From Frigoriglobus tundricola (GTDB lineage Bacteria; Planctomycetota; Planctomycetia; Gemmatales; Gemmataceae): a DNA stretch of 64,000 nucleotides. Shown here in pieces: positions 45,272-54,387 of the stretch. Where the stretch lies: the NCBI RefSeq assembly GCF_013128195.2, contig NZ_CP053452.2, positions 310,001 through 374,000 on the forward strand, in the 5' to 3' direction. How positions within the stretch are numbered: the first letter of the stretch is position 1; each line of letters starts with the position of its first letter. The notes under the pieces are model-generated. The model was given only the letters and a program-made list of their open reading frames with translations. It did not search any database and had not been told where the DNA came from. Made by a program: the position numbers and the translations under genes.

Positions 45272-46741
45272 ATGCCCCCACCGCCATCTGCCGCCCCGGA
45301 CGAACCCGACGACGTTCGCACCCTGCACAAGTTCGGGTACGCGCAGGAACTCGCCCGCGTGCTCGGCGGGTTCTCGAACTTCGCCATCTCGCTGTCCATC
45401 ATCTGCATCCTCGCGGGCGGCATCACGTCGTTCCACGTCGGGTTCTGCTCCGTCGGCGGCGCGAGCATCGGTCTCGGGTGGCCGCTCGTCGGCCTGTTCG
45501 CACTGGGCGTGGCTGCCACAATGGGGCAGATCGCGTCCGCGTTCCCGACGGCGGGCGGCCTCTACCACTGGGCCGCGATCCTCGGCGGGCGCGGGTGGGG
45601 GTGGCTCACCGCATGGTTCAACCTCGCCGGACTGGTCGCGGTGCTGGCGGCCGTCAACGTCGGCACGTTCCGGTTCGCACTCGGTGCTTTCGCACCCGAT
45701 CTCAGACCCGACCCGTGGACGCAATTCGTGTGCGTCGCGCTCGTCACCGCCTCACACGCGATCATCAACCACCTCGGCATCCGCGTCACACGCGTCCTCA
45801 CCGATTTCAGCGGCTACTGGATTTTGCTCGTTGCGATCGCGGTGACGATAGCGCTTATTGCGGCGGCGCCGGGTTACGACTTCGAGCGCCTGTGGACGTT
45901 CACGAACTACAGTGGGGTTCCCCGCGCCGAACCGGTGTGGCCGGAAACGCACTCGCTCCTGTGGCTCTTCGCACTCGGCTTCCTGTTGCCCGCTTACACC
46001 ATCACCGGATTCGACGCGTCGGCGCACGTCTCGGAAGAAACCGCCGATGCCTCCCGGAATGTGCCGCGCGGCATCGTGAGGTCGGTGTGGGTGTCCGCGC
46101 TCTTCGGCTGGCTGATGCTCTGCGCGGCGGTCCTTGCGATGCGCGATCCCGGCGCCGTCGCGGAACGCGGCGAGCAGGCATTCGTGTTCACAATGAACGA
46201 TGTACTACCTCGGTGGCTCTATCTCGCGCTGTGCGGCGGAATCGTTGTCGCGCAATACCTCTGCGGGCTCGCCACGGTCACGTCGGCGTCGCGGATGGCG
46301 TTCGCGTTCGCGCGCGACGGCGGGCTGCCCCTGTCGAGCCAGGTGCGGCGCGTGTCGCCGAAGTTCCGCACGCCGGCGGTGGCGATCTGGGTGGTCGCCA
46401 CCGCCGCCGTCCTGTTCACCGCCTACGCGGACGCCTACGCCACCATCGCCGCGTCGGCCGCGGTGCTGCTGTACGTCTCGTATGTGCTCCCCACGGCCAT
46501 CGGCGTCGTCGCGCACGGTCGGTGGTGGACGGCAATGGGGCCGTGGAGCCTCGGTCGGTGGTTCCGGCCGCTCGGAATGATGAGCGTCATCGGATGCGTC
46601 GGACTGCTGGTCATCGGCGTGCAACCGCCGAACGACAAGGCGCTCGAGGTGGTGGGCGGATTGCTCGTCGTTCTCGGGATCATCTGGTTCGCGATCGCGC
46701 GGCGGACCTTCCCCGGCCCGCCGGGAGTTCACAATGAGTGA
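45272..46741 (+). CDS. APC-family permease, probable ethanolamine transporter
   Basis: 489 residues and about 12 transmembrane helices. The N-terminus has the APC signature GYAQELARVLGGFSNFAISL and SIICILAGGITSF; later come FPTAGGLYHWAAILGGRGWG, AYTITGFDASAHVSEETADA and LATVTSASRMAFAFARDGGL, all typical of the amino acid/choline/GABA permease family. Its position between eutB and eutC suggests that ethanolamine is the substrate (inference). The ATG at 45272 may be a secondary start created after the original 5' end was displaced (44360-44431). Its stop overlaps eutC by 8 bp, indicating translational coupling. Confidence 0.85.
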   Translation: MPPPPSAAPDEPDDVRTLHKFGYAQELARVLGGFSNFAISLSIICILAGGITSFHVGFCSVGGASIGLGWPLVGLFALGVAATMGQIASAFPTAGGLYHWAAILGGRGWGWLTAWFNLAGLVAVLAAVNVGTFRFALGAFAPDLRPDPWTQFVCVALVTASHAIINHLGIRVTRVLTDFSGYWILLVAIAVTIALIAAAPGYDFERLWTFTNYSGVPRAEPVWPETHSLLWLFALGFLLPAYTITGFDASAHVSEETADASRNVPRGIVRSVWVSALFGWLMLCAAVLAMRDPGAVAERGEQAFVFTMNDVLPRWLYLALCGGIVVAQYLCGLATVTSASRMAFAFARDGGLPLSSQVRRVSPKFRTPAVAIWVVATAAVLFTAYADAYATIAASAAVLLYVSYVLPTAIGVVAHGRWWTAMGPWSLGRWFRPLGMMSVIGCVGLLVIGVQPPNDKALEVVGGLLVVLGIIWFAIARRTFPGPPGVHNE

Positions 46742-47504
46742 CACCCTGCCGTCACCGGTCGACCCGATCGAGCGCGCGTTGGCCCAGACGACGGCCCGCG
46801 TGCTGGTCGGCCGCTCCGGACCGGCCTACCGCACAGCGACGTGGCTGAAGTTGCGCGAGGACCACGCCGCCGCACGCGACGCGGTGCAGGCCGAAGTGGA
46901 TCTCGTGCGCGACTTCGGTGCGGACCGGATCGCAGCCCTGGGTCTGTTCGAGGTGCGCACGCAGGCGACCTCAAAGGCCGAATACTTGCGCCGCCCGGAC
47001 CTCGGCCGAAAGCTCGCGCCCGAAGCGACCGAACTCATCCGCGCACAGTGCCCTCATGGATGCGCGTTTCAGGTCGTGATAGGTGACGGCCTCTCGGCAA
47101 CGGCGATCCGAACACAAGCGCCGGGATTGCTCGAACGGCTCGTGTCCGCGGCACACAGCCGAAGTTGGTCCGTCGGACGACCGTTTCTGGTGAAGTATTG
47201 CCGCGTCGGGGTGATGAACGACATCGGCGCGCTGCTGGCGCCCGAGGTCGTGGTTCTGCTGATCGGCGAGCGACCGGGGCTGGCGACCGCCGAGAGTCTC
47301 TCGGCGTACCTGGCGTACCGCCCCCGACCGGGCCACACCGACGCCGACCGGAACCTCATTTCCAACATTCACGCGCAGGGGGTTTCGGCTGCCGAAGCCG
47401 CCGATCGGATCGTCGCGCTCGCGGATCTGTTCCGCGCCCGATGCGCGAGCGGCGTCACGGTGAAAGAGAGCCTTCCGGGAACGAACGCCCTGCCGCTGGC
47501 CTGA
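46734..47504 (+). CDS. eutC: Ethanolamine ammonia-lyase small subunit
   Basis: 256 residues. EutC pairs with EutB to bind adenosylcobalamin. Family features: ARVLVGRSGPAYRTATWLKL, LRREDHAAARDAV-type helix, FEVRTQATSKAEYLRRPDLG, VVIGDGLSATAI, VKYCRVGVMNDIGALLAPEV, LLIGERPGLATAESLSAYLA and YRPRPGHTDADRNLISNIHA. The ATG overlaps the end of the permease gene. The family ends near here, so the gene appears full length. Confidence 0.94.
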   Translation: MSDTLPSPVDPIERALAQTTARVLVGRSGPAYRTATWLKLREDHAAARDAVQAEVDLVRDFGADRIAALGLFEVRTQATSKAEYLRRPDLGRKLAPEATELIRAQCPHGCAFQVVIGDGLSATAIRTQAPGLLERLVSAAHSRSWSVGRPFLVKYCRVGVMNDIGALLAPEVVVLLIGERPGLATAESLSAYLAYRPRPGHTDADRNLISNIHAQGVSAAEAADRIVALADLFRARCASGVTVKESLPGTNALPLA

Positions 47505-47671
47505 TCGCTCACCGCGGCGACTCGCACTTGTTGCGGGCGGCAGTTACGGCGGCGCCCCCATCGATTAACAATCACCCGAGGCATGAGACCGAGCCGGCGC
47601 GGGTCGGCAGAAAGTGAGAATTTGTGTATGCGGCGCAGCCCGGCCGGCTACTGAATGGGTAGGGAGGGATT

Positions 47672-48401
47672 ATGCCGCACTCAGCCGCCCGCCTCGTCGC
47701 CGCCCTCGTGCCCGACGGCGCCACGCCCACCGACGCCGAACTGCTCGCCCGGTTCGTCACCGACCGAGACACCGGCGCGTTCGAGTTGCTCGTCTGGCGC
47801 CACGCCGGTCTGGTGCTCCGCACGTGCCGCGGGGTCCTCGGTGACCACCATGCGGCCGAGGACGCGACCCAGGCCGTGTTCCTGGCGCTCGCCCGGCAGG
47901 CCGCTTCCGTCGGCCGCACCGGTTGCACGGCGGGGTGGCTGTTCCGCGTCGCCCGGCGGGTTGCGACGCGCGCCGCCCCGGCGGCGGCTCCTACCAACCG
48001 TTCCAAGTGCGGCCCTCGACGGCCTCCCCGCATCCGCTCCGGTCGCTCAGCCGGATCCCGACCTCGAACGCGTGCTGCACGAGGAGCTGGCCCGGTTACC
48101 CGAGCGATATCGCGCACCGATGCTGTTGTGCTTTTTTGAGGGCCTGAGCCACGCGGAAGCGGCTCACCGGCTCGGGTGGCCGGTCGGCTCCGTCGCCGGG
48201 CGGGTGGCGCGGGCGAAAGACATGCTCGCTACTCGCCTGACCCGGCGCGGGGCGCCCCTGGCTCTGCTCACGCCGGTCCTCTTCGCCGTGCCCCCGTCCT
48301 TCGCATCGGCGACGACGCACGCCGCAGGCGCCTTCGCCACCGGGGCACTCCGCTCGTTCCCGGTCTCGTTCTCGACCTCGCCAGACGGGAGATCCGGATG
48401 A
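47672..48401 (+). CDS. ECF sigma factor, split by a frame break
   Basis: Region 2 is in the first frame from the ATG at 47672 (FELLVWRHAGLVLRTCRGVL, AEDATQAVFLALARQAASVG, TAGWLFRVARRVATRA). Region 4 is in the +1 frame, ending 48401 (PDPDLERVLHEELARLPERY, LCFFEGLSHAEAAHRLGWP, VAGRVARAKDMLATRL). The frames meet in the G/C tract at about 47965-47985. A single-base change there would yield a ~242-residue ECF factor with a short tail after region 4. As it stands the product is truncated to 155 residues without region 4. Its end overlaps the next start (ATGA at 48398). Confidence 0.78.
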
Positions 48402-49276
48402 CGCTCATGAAGAAGTTGTTCGTGACCGGAACCCTTGCCGTGACGGTATTCACCGGCCTGGCGTTCGGGCTCGGCCATAGTGCCGAACCGCCCGCCGCTC
48501 CCCCGCCGCGCCCCGCCCCGGTCAAGGGAGCGGTTCAAGGGCCGACGGCCCCGGTGGTCGGGAAGGCGTTCGCCATCGCCCCGGTGACGACCGACCTCCA
48601 GCGCCGGCTCATCCGGTCCAGCGGGCCGGACTCGGCCGTCGTCGTACTAATGGACGGGACACCCCTGTTCAAGGACCCCGTGACGCTGAACATCGAAGCG
48701 TTCGACCTGGCCGGACTCCGGAAAGGGCTCAAATCGTTCCCGGTGAACAAGGGCACGTCGGTCGCCCACTTCGAGGTCCATTACGCGTTCTTCACCGACG
48801 CGTCACGCGACGGGGCGAATGTGGTCAACCTGGCGATTGAAGGCACCGCACGGGCGGTGGGGTTCGTTCCCACCAGCGCGTCCAATACGACCCACAACGG
48901 CACGTTCGCGTTTGAGAACCTGATCGGTCCGCTGAAGGACGACTCGGGAGCGCGGGACGCCGAGACCGCCGTCGGCGACGAGCGGGCCAGGGCGTACCTG
49001 GTGCGCACTCCGCTGAGCCGGGTTCTGACCGAATCGGCGGGCGGAGTCGTTGACATCTGCCCGCTCCTCGACGGCCAGGCAGACGAGTGGATTCCCGCCG
49101 AGGTGGACACGTCGGTCCGGGCCGCCATCGAGAAGCTGAAGCTGGCGAAAGGGGAGCGGCTGACCTTCCTGCTGAACATCCCGAAACGGGACTTGAAAAC
49201 GCATGAACGGGTTGTGAACGCGTGTCAGCGGTGGGCCAAAGGCGCCGGGCTGGAGTATTGGCAATTGCGGTACTGA
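48398..49276 (+). CDS. Exported protein encoded with an ECF sigma factor
   Basis: 292 residues. A signal peptide (MTLMKKLFVTGTLAVTVFTG) is followed by a Pro-rich linker and a beta/alpha domain of no family I recognise (VVVLMDGTPLFKDPVTLNI; LAKGERLTFLLNIPKRDLK). The ATG overlaps the sigma-factor stop by ATGA and follows a GGGAG site, so the two are coupled and this protein may be the sensor or regulator of that sigma factor (inference from position only). Confidence 0.7.
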   Translation: MTLMKKLFVTGTLAVTVFTGLAFGLGHSAEPPAAPPPRPAPVKGAVQGPTAPVVGKAFAIAPVTTDLQRRLIRSSGPDSAVVVLMDGTPLFKDPVTLNIEAFDLAGLRKGLKSFPVNKGTSVAHFEVHYAFFTDASRDGANVVNLAIEGTARAVGFVPTSASNTTHNGTFAFENLIGPLKDDSGARDAETAVGDERARAYLVRTPLSRVLTESAGGVVDICPLLDGQADEWIPAEVDTSVRAAIEKLKLAKGERLTFLLNIPKRDLKTHERVVNACQRWAKGAGLEYWQLRY

Positions 49277-49673
49277 CTGGCCCCGTCCCGAACGGCGGCC
49301 CTTACCGTTCCGCCTTCATCTTCTCCATCCAGGAGGGCTCGGGAAAGGGGCTTCAGATTCCGCTCTTCCTCTCCCTTCCATTTCAGGGGGCCGGGGGGGG
49401 TAGGTCAGCGGCGCCGGCGGGACCACGATCGACCCGCGCGGGAGGGACTATTAGCCGGAAACCTGAAACCGGATGAAATGGACTGCGGCTCACCACCCCG
49501 TAGCGACCTCTCGGAGATCGGGTGCCGGGAGCGGAATTCCCGGCCACGGCCTGAAGCGTCCACCTCGTACTCGGGTCGCACAAAAGTTTGTACCTTCCGC
49601 CCGGCCCGGCCGCGCGTATGATTTCCGCAAGGCTCTCTTTCATTTCCCCCCTCCACCACTCGGAACCGTCACC
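49277..49673. other. Intergenic region before the tricorn protease gene
   Basis: About 400 bp. The open frame of the following gene extends through it, but the sequence (CTGAAACCGG..., GAATTCCCGG) lacks family-like residues. I see no clear promoter, repeat or RNA structure. Confidence 0.4.
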
Positions 49674-52600
49674 ATGCTGCGCGCGCACCGATACCTTCTC
49701 TTCGCGGCTGCGGGGCTGCTCGCCTCGGCAACCGCCGCGCCGGCCCAACCCGATGCCACCGACACGCGCCTGCTCACGATGCCGGCGGTGAGCGCGAAGC
49801 ACATCGCGTTCATCTACGCCGAAGACCTGTGGGTCGCCGACATCGACGGCAAGAACCCGCGCCGCCTCACCACCGATCTGGGCCTCGAATCGAACCCGGT
49901 GTTCTCGCCGGACGGCCAAACGATCGCGTTCAGCGCGCAGTACGACGGCAACACCGACGTCTACACGATCCCGCTCGCGGGCGGCACCCCGACGCGGCTC
50001 ACGTCGCACCCCAACCCCGACACCGTGCGCGGCTTCACGCCGGACGGCAAGAGCGTGCTGTTCTCGTCGCCCCGGCACGTCTACAGCAACCGCTACAGCC
50101 AACTGTTCACGGTCCCGCTCACGGGCGGGATGCCGACGCAACTGCCGATCCCCTGGGGCTTCGAGGCCGCGTACTCGCCGGACGGGGACTTCATCGCCTA
50201 CACGCCGGTGCGCGACGCCACCCCGCAGTGGAAGCACTACCGCGGCGGCACCCACTCGCGCGTCTGGATCTACAACGTGAAGACCCACGATGTCGTCGAG
50301 ATCCCCCAGCCGAAGGACCGGTGCAACGACGCCGACCCGAACTGGATCGGGCGCACCGTGTACTTCCGCTCGGACCGGGCCGGCGAGTACAACGTGTTCG
50401 CCTACGACACCGATTCCAAAGACGTGAAAGCGCTCACGAAGTTCACCGACTTCCCGGTGCTCGACATCAACACCGATGGCACGCGGCTCATTTTCGAACA
50501 GGCCGGCTACCTGCACCTGATGCACCCGCCGCAAACGGCGACCACGCGGCTCAAGGTCGGCATCGCCATCGACAACTCCGAGGCCCGCCCGCGGTTCGCG
50601 AAGGGCGCGAAGTACGTCCGCGACGTGAGCGTTTCGCCGAGCGGCTCCCGCGTCGCGGTGGAGTTCCGCGGCGAGATCGTCACCGTGCCGGCCGAGAAGG
50701 GCGAACCGCGGAACCTGACCAACACGCCCGACGTTCACGAGCGCAGCCCGTCGTGGTCGCCGGACGGCAAGACCATTGCGTACTTTTCGGACGCCGGCGG
50801 CGAGTACCAGATGGTTCTCGCGCCCCAGAACGGCAAGGGCGAGGCGAAGAAGGTCAAGCTGACGGGCAGCGGCTTCTACTTCGACCCGGTCTGGTCGCAC
50901 GATTCGAAAAAGGTCCTGTTCCGCGACAACGCCCAGACCGTGTTCATCCTCGACGTGCCCACCGAGAAGATCACGAAAATGGTCGAGCCGAAGCACGGGC
51001 TCGGCAACGGCCTTAAGGCGTCGAGTTGGTCACCCGACTCGAAGTGGGTGACCTACGCGATGAACACGCCGGCGCAGATCTCCCGCGTGTACGCCTACTC
51101 CCTGGACCAGAGCAAATCGTTCCCTATCACCGACGGCATGACGGAGGCGACGGAGCCGGCGTTCGACGCGGGCGGCAAGTACCTGTACTTCCTCGGCTCG
51201 AACGACACCGGCATGAGCAAGCACCGGTTCAGCCAGTCGGCCGCGGACAGCCGCGCCCCGCGCTGGTCGCTCAACCTCGTCGTCCTGAACGCGACCCTGC
51301 CCAGCCCGTTCCTCCGCGAGAACGACGAGGAGAAGACCGACGCCGAAAAGCCCGCGCCGAAAGGCGAGGCGAAGAAAGATGTGGCGTTCGCGATCGACTT
51401 CCCGGACATCGACCAGCGCATCCTCTCGTTCCCGCTGCCGACGGGTAACTACGGCGGGCTCCAGGCGGGCGCCGCCGGTCAGGTCTTCTACCTGACGCGG
51501 CCGGAGGCCGAAGGCGGCCGCGGCGGTCCCGGCGGGGGCGGCGGCGCGACGCTGAACCGGTACGACCTCGACCGCAAACGGTCCACCGTGGTGCAGGCCG
51601 GGGTGACCAACTACGAACTCACCCCGGACGGCCGGAAGCTGCTCTACAGCACCGGCGGCGGGAACTGGTTCATCACGTCGAGCACCGGCGGCAGCGGCGC
51701 GGCCCCGGCGGCTCCGGCCGGTGCCGCGGGGCGAGCCGGCGGGCGGCCGGCCGCCGCGCCGGCCCCCAGCGCCGCGGGCGGGGACTCCGGCGACGGCAAG
51801 GTGAACTTCGAGGCGATCGAGGTCCGGGTCGATCCGCGGGCCGAGTGGAAGCAAATCTACGAGGAGGCGTGGCGCATCAACCGCGACTTCTTCTACGACC
51901 CCAACATGCACGGCGCCGACTGGCCCGCCATGAAAAAGAAGTACGAGGTGTTCCTCCCGCACCTGACCAGCAGCGCCGACCTGTACCGGGTCGTCCGCTG
52001 GATGCTGTCGGAACTGGCGGTGGGCCACAGCTACATCACGAGCTACGGCGAGCGCACCTTCGAGCGGAAGACGGTCCCCGGCGGCCTGCTCGGCGCCGAC
52101 TTCGAGGTCGCCGACGGCCGCTACCGGTTCAAGAAGATTTACGGCGGCCTGAACTGGTCCGCGGCGATGCGGTCGCCGCTCACCGCGCCCGGCGTGAACG
52201 TCAAGGAGGGGACGTTCCTGCTCGCGGTCAACGGCACCGAGCTGAAGGCGCCGACCGAGGTCTACTCGTTGTTCGAAAACACCGCCGGCAAGCTCGTCGA
52301 GATCACCGTCGGGCCGACCGCCGACGGCAAGAACTCCCGGACGGTGGCCGTGGAGCCGATCGCGAGCGAGTACAACCTGCGGAACATGGACTGGGTGGAG
52401 GGCAACTTGAAGAAGGTCGAGAAGGCGACCGACGGGCGCGTGGGCTACGTCCACGTCCGCGACACCGCGGCCGGCGGCATGGCCGACTTCAAGCGGTACT
52501 TCTTCCCGCAGGTGGACAAGGAGGCGCTGATCATCGACGAGCGGTTCAACAGCGGCGGGCAGATCGCGGACTACTACATCGACATCCTGCGCCGCCCGTT

Positions 52601-53042
52601 CGCGAGCTACTGGGCGCCGCGGTACGGGGCCGATAACCGGTCGCCCTCGGCGGCGGTATTCGGCCCGAAGGTGATGATCATCGACGAGGGCGCCGGGTCC
52701 GGCGGCGACATGCTGCCGTACATGTTCCGCAAGTTCGGCGTCGGCCCGCTGGTCGGCAAGCGGACCTGGGGCGGGCTGGTCGGCATCGGCGGCTACCCGG
52801 TGCTGATGGACGGCGGCACCGTGACCGCGCCGAGCTTCGCCATCTGGTCGCCGGACGGCGGGTTCATCGTGGAGAACGAGGGCGTGGCGCCGGACCACGA
52901 CGTGACCATGTGGCCGAAGGACCTGATCGCCGGCAAGGACCCGCAGTTAGAAAAGGCGATCGAGCTGGCGCTGGAGGCGCTGAAGAAGAACCCGCCCAAG
53001 AAGGACACCCGGCCGGAGTACCCGAAGCGGGCACAGCCATAA
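49674..53042 (+). CDS. Tricorn-type S41 protease, exported
   Basis: 1122 residues. Signal peptide (MLRAHRYLLFAAAGLLASAT); a double beta-propeller (~25-700) with WD/PD40 units such as LESNPVFSPDGQTIAFSAQY and RSPSWSPDGKTIAYFSDAGG; a Gly/Ala/Pro linker; the C1 helical domain (WRINRDFFYDPNMHGADWPA); a PDZ-like domain (LLGADFEVADGRYRFKKIYG); and the S41 catalytic core (VGYVHVRDTAAGGMADFKRY, LIIDERFNSGGQIADYY, IDEGAGSGGDMLPYMF with nucleophile Ser1009). Tricorn proteases degrade peptides produced by other proteases; this one should act outside the cytoplasm. The ATG at 49674 begins the signal peptide. Confidence 0.93.
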   Translation: MLRAHRYLLFAAAGLLASATAAPAQPDATDTRLLTMPAVSAKHIAFIYAEDLWVADIDGKNPRRLTTDLGLESNPVFSPDGQTIAFSAQYDGNTDVYTIPLAGGTPTRLTSHPNPDTVRGFTPDGKSVLFSSPRHVYSNRYSQLFTVPLTGGMPTQLPIPWGFEAAYSPDGDFIAYTPVRDATPQWKHYRGGTHSRVWIYNVKTHDVVEIPQPKDRCNDADPNWIGRTVYFRSDRAGEYNVFAYDTDSKDVKALTKFTDFPVLDINTDGTRLIFEQAGYLHLMHPPQTATTRLKVGIAIDNSEARPRFAKGAKYVRDVSVSPSGSRVAVEFRGEIVTVPAEKGEPRNLTNTPDVHERSPSWSPDGKTIAYFSDAGGEYQMVLAPQNGKGEAKKVKLTGSGFYFDPVWSHDSKKVLFRDNAQTVFILDVPTEKITKMVEPKHGLGNGLKASSWSPDSKWVTYAMNTPAQISRVYAYSLDQSKSFPITDGMTEATEPAFDAGGKYLYFLGSNDTGMSKHRFSQSAADSRAPRWSLNLVVLNATLPSPFLRENDEEKTDAEKPAPKGEAKKDVAFAIDFPDIDQRILSFPLPTGNYGGLQAGAAGQVFYLTRPEAEGGRGGPGGGGGATLNRYDLDRKRSTVVQAGVTNYELTPDGRKLLYSTGGGNWFITSSTGGSGAAPAAPAGAAGRAGGRPAAAPAPSAAGGDSGDGKVNFEAIEVRVDPRAEWKQIYEEAWRINRDFFYDPNMHGADWPAMKKKYEVFLPHLTSSADLYRVVRWMLSELAVGHSYITSYGERTFERKTVPGGLLGADFEVADGRYRFKKIYGGLNWSAAMRSPLTAPGVNVKEGTFLLAVNGTELKAPTEVYSLFENTAGKLVEITVGPTADGKNSRTVAVEPIASEYNLRNMDWVEGNLKKVEKATDGRVGYVHVRDTAAGGMADFKRYFFPQVDKEALIIDERFNSGGQIADYYIDILRRPFASYWAPRYGADNRSPSAAVFGPKVMIIDEGAGSGGDMLPYMFRKFGVGPLVGKRTWGGLVGIGGYPVLMDGGTVTAPSFAIWSPDGGFIVENEGVAPDHDVTMWPKDLIAGKDPQLEKAIELALEALKKNPPKKDTRPEYPKRAQP

Positions 53043-53060
53043 ATTGAAAAAAACCGAATG

Positions 53061-53153
53061 AGGGCTCACCGCGGCGACCGCAGAGAGAAGACAGGAGAGG
53101 TCACTTGAATTTCTCTCCTGTCTTCTCTCTGCGGTCGCCGCGGTGAACCCTCT
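53061..53153. repeat. 40-nt-arm hairpin (AGAGAGAAGACAGG type) between convergent genes
   Basis: Arms 53061-53100 and 53114-53153 pair with a single mismatch around a 13-nt loop. It lies 18 bp after the tricorn stop and 12 bp before the end of the convergent gene at 53166. It may work as a bidirectional terminator, but its purine-rich arm and style match the CACAGAG repeat at 40825. Confidence 0.65.
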
Positions 53154-53165
53154 TCCGCCTCGCAA

Positions 53166-54224
53166 TCATCCCTGGCGCGGCGGGACGAGCAACCAGCCGA
53201 GCAACTTCGCGTTGTCCGATCCCTTGGCTTGTCCCTTCCCTTCACCCTCCGATACCCAGTACCACCAGACCGAGACCCCGAGGGCGTGCACCTCTCCCTT
53301 GCCGGCCTTCGCCGTCGCGACGAGCGCCAGCCCGGGTTTACCGTAGCCGGCGGCGTTCACCAGAACGCGACCGCCGGTTCGCACTTCGATCGGCGACGCA
53401 CGGAAAAAGGCCGCGGTGCCGACCCCCGCCTTGACGAGTTCCGCTGTGAAGTCGTCTCGCGCCAGCGTGATGGTCTTCGCCGCGGGCGGCGGCTCCTGGT
53501 CCAGCATTTCCAAACCGTACCCGTCGAGGACCGCGTTCGCGCCCTTGACCGATCCGGTATAGAACGCCGCAGTCGCCACCACGACCCGGCCACCGTTCTC
53601 CGCATACGCCCGCAACCGTTTCACGTCGTCACGGGTCTGAAGGACGAGCGCGCCGTCCGCCACGAGTACCGAGTTGAACCGGGCCAGGTTGATGTCGCGC
53701 AGCAGGTTCCGCTGGTCGTTCCGCACGAGCACATAGCTCACGTCCAGCCCGGCCGCGGTCACCACATCGGTCCAGCCCTTGTATTGTGTCCCGGCGTCCG
53801 CCGAGTAGGCGCCGAACGGCGTTCCCACGACCAGCACGCGCGGCGTGCCGGGCTTTCGCGCTGTCACCGTCGCCGAGACGGGAACCTTCGCCACCGATTT
53901 GTCGCGGCTCACGGCGATCTCGCCTTTGAAGTCGCCGGCTCTGGCCGTGTCGATGGCGATCTCAATGATCAGGTACCCCGGTTTGGCGTCCGCGTCGGTT
54001 TTGAGCACCTTCACGAACGCCGGCGCCTCAACTTTGACCTTCGCATCGGGATCGTCAGTCGGGGCGAAGACCCGAACGGCGGCTTCTGCGATGGCATCGA
54101 TGTGGAGGGTGCCGAGCGGCAGGCTGTCCGGGTACGCCCGCCCCGCGATCGGCGGAGCCGCTGCGACCGGCGCAGCGAGGGCCATCACGCAAGCGACACC
54201 CGACAGCAACGTGAAGCGCGACAC
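53166..54224 (-). CDS. Exported protein of unknown function with amidotransferase-like C-terminal fold
   Basis: 352 residues from a GTG at 54224 with a GAGGAG ribosome-binding site 8 bases upstream. Signal peptide (MSRFTLLSGVACVMALAAPV). A beta-sandwich (VSRDKSVAKVPVSATVTARK) precedes a Rossmann-like domain (RVLVVGTPFGAYSADAGTQY, VLVADGALVLQTRDDVKRLR, YAENGGRVVVATAAF) resembling the ThuA/GATase1-like fold, but no catalytic Cys-His pair is evident. Function unknown. It is convergent with the tricorn protease gene. Confidence 0.7.
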   Translation of the reverse strand: MSRFTLLSGVACVMALAAPVAAAPPIAGRAYPDSLPLGTLHIDAIAEAAVRVFAPTDDPDAKVKVEAPAFVKVLKTDADAKPGYLIIEIAIDTARAGDFKGEIAVSRDKSVAKVPVSATVTARKPGTPRVLVVGTPFGAYSADAGTQYKGWTDVVTAAGLDVSYVLVRNDQRNLLRDINLARFNSVLVADGALVLQTRDDVKRLRAYAENGGRVVVATAAFYTGSVKGANAVLDGYGLEMLDQEPPPAAKTITLARDDFTAELVKAGVGTAAFFRASPIEVRTGGRVLVNAAGYGKPGLALVATAKAGKGEVHALGVSVWWYWVSEGEGKGQAKGSDNAKLLGWLLVPPRQG

Positions 54225-54321
54225 GAGCGTTCTCCTCGGAACCAGCGAAGTGACGCCGCCACAATAAACGGGCACGGGTGAATCGGGTATGAGAACGGCA
54301 GACGTGTCGAGCTCGGACGGG

Positions 54322-54360
54322 TCCTGGTGCAAGCACCAGGAGCCCGCTGTCGCGGGCTCC
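54322..54360 (-). terminator. Overlapping hairpins after the second rpsU
   Basis: TCCTGGTGC-AA-GCACCAGGA (54322-54341) and GGAGCCCGC-TGTC-GCGGGCTCC (54339-54360) share three bases, so only one can form at a time. They lie just past the rpsU stop on the - strand and look like a terminator, possibly with an alternative fold. Confidence 0.5.
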
Positions 54361-54387
54361 GTGTCGGTGCGTCGGCCGGATTCGGGC

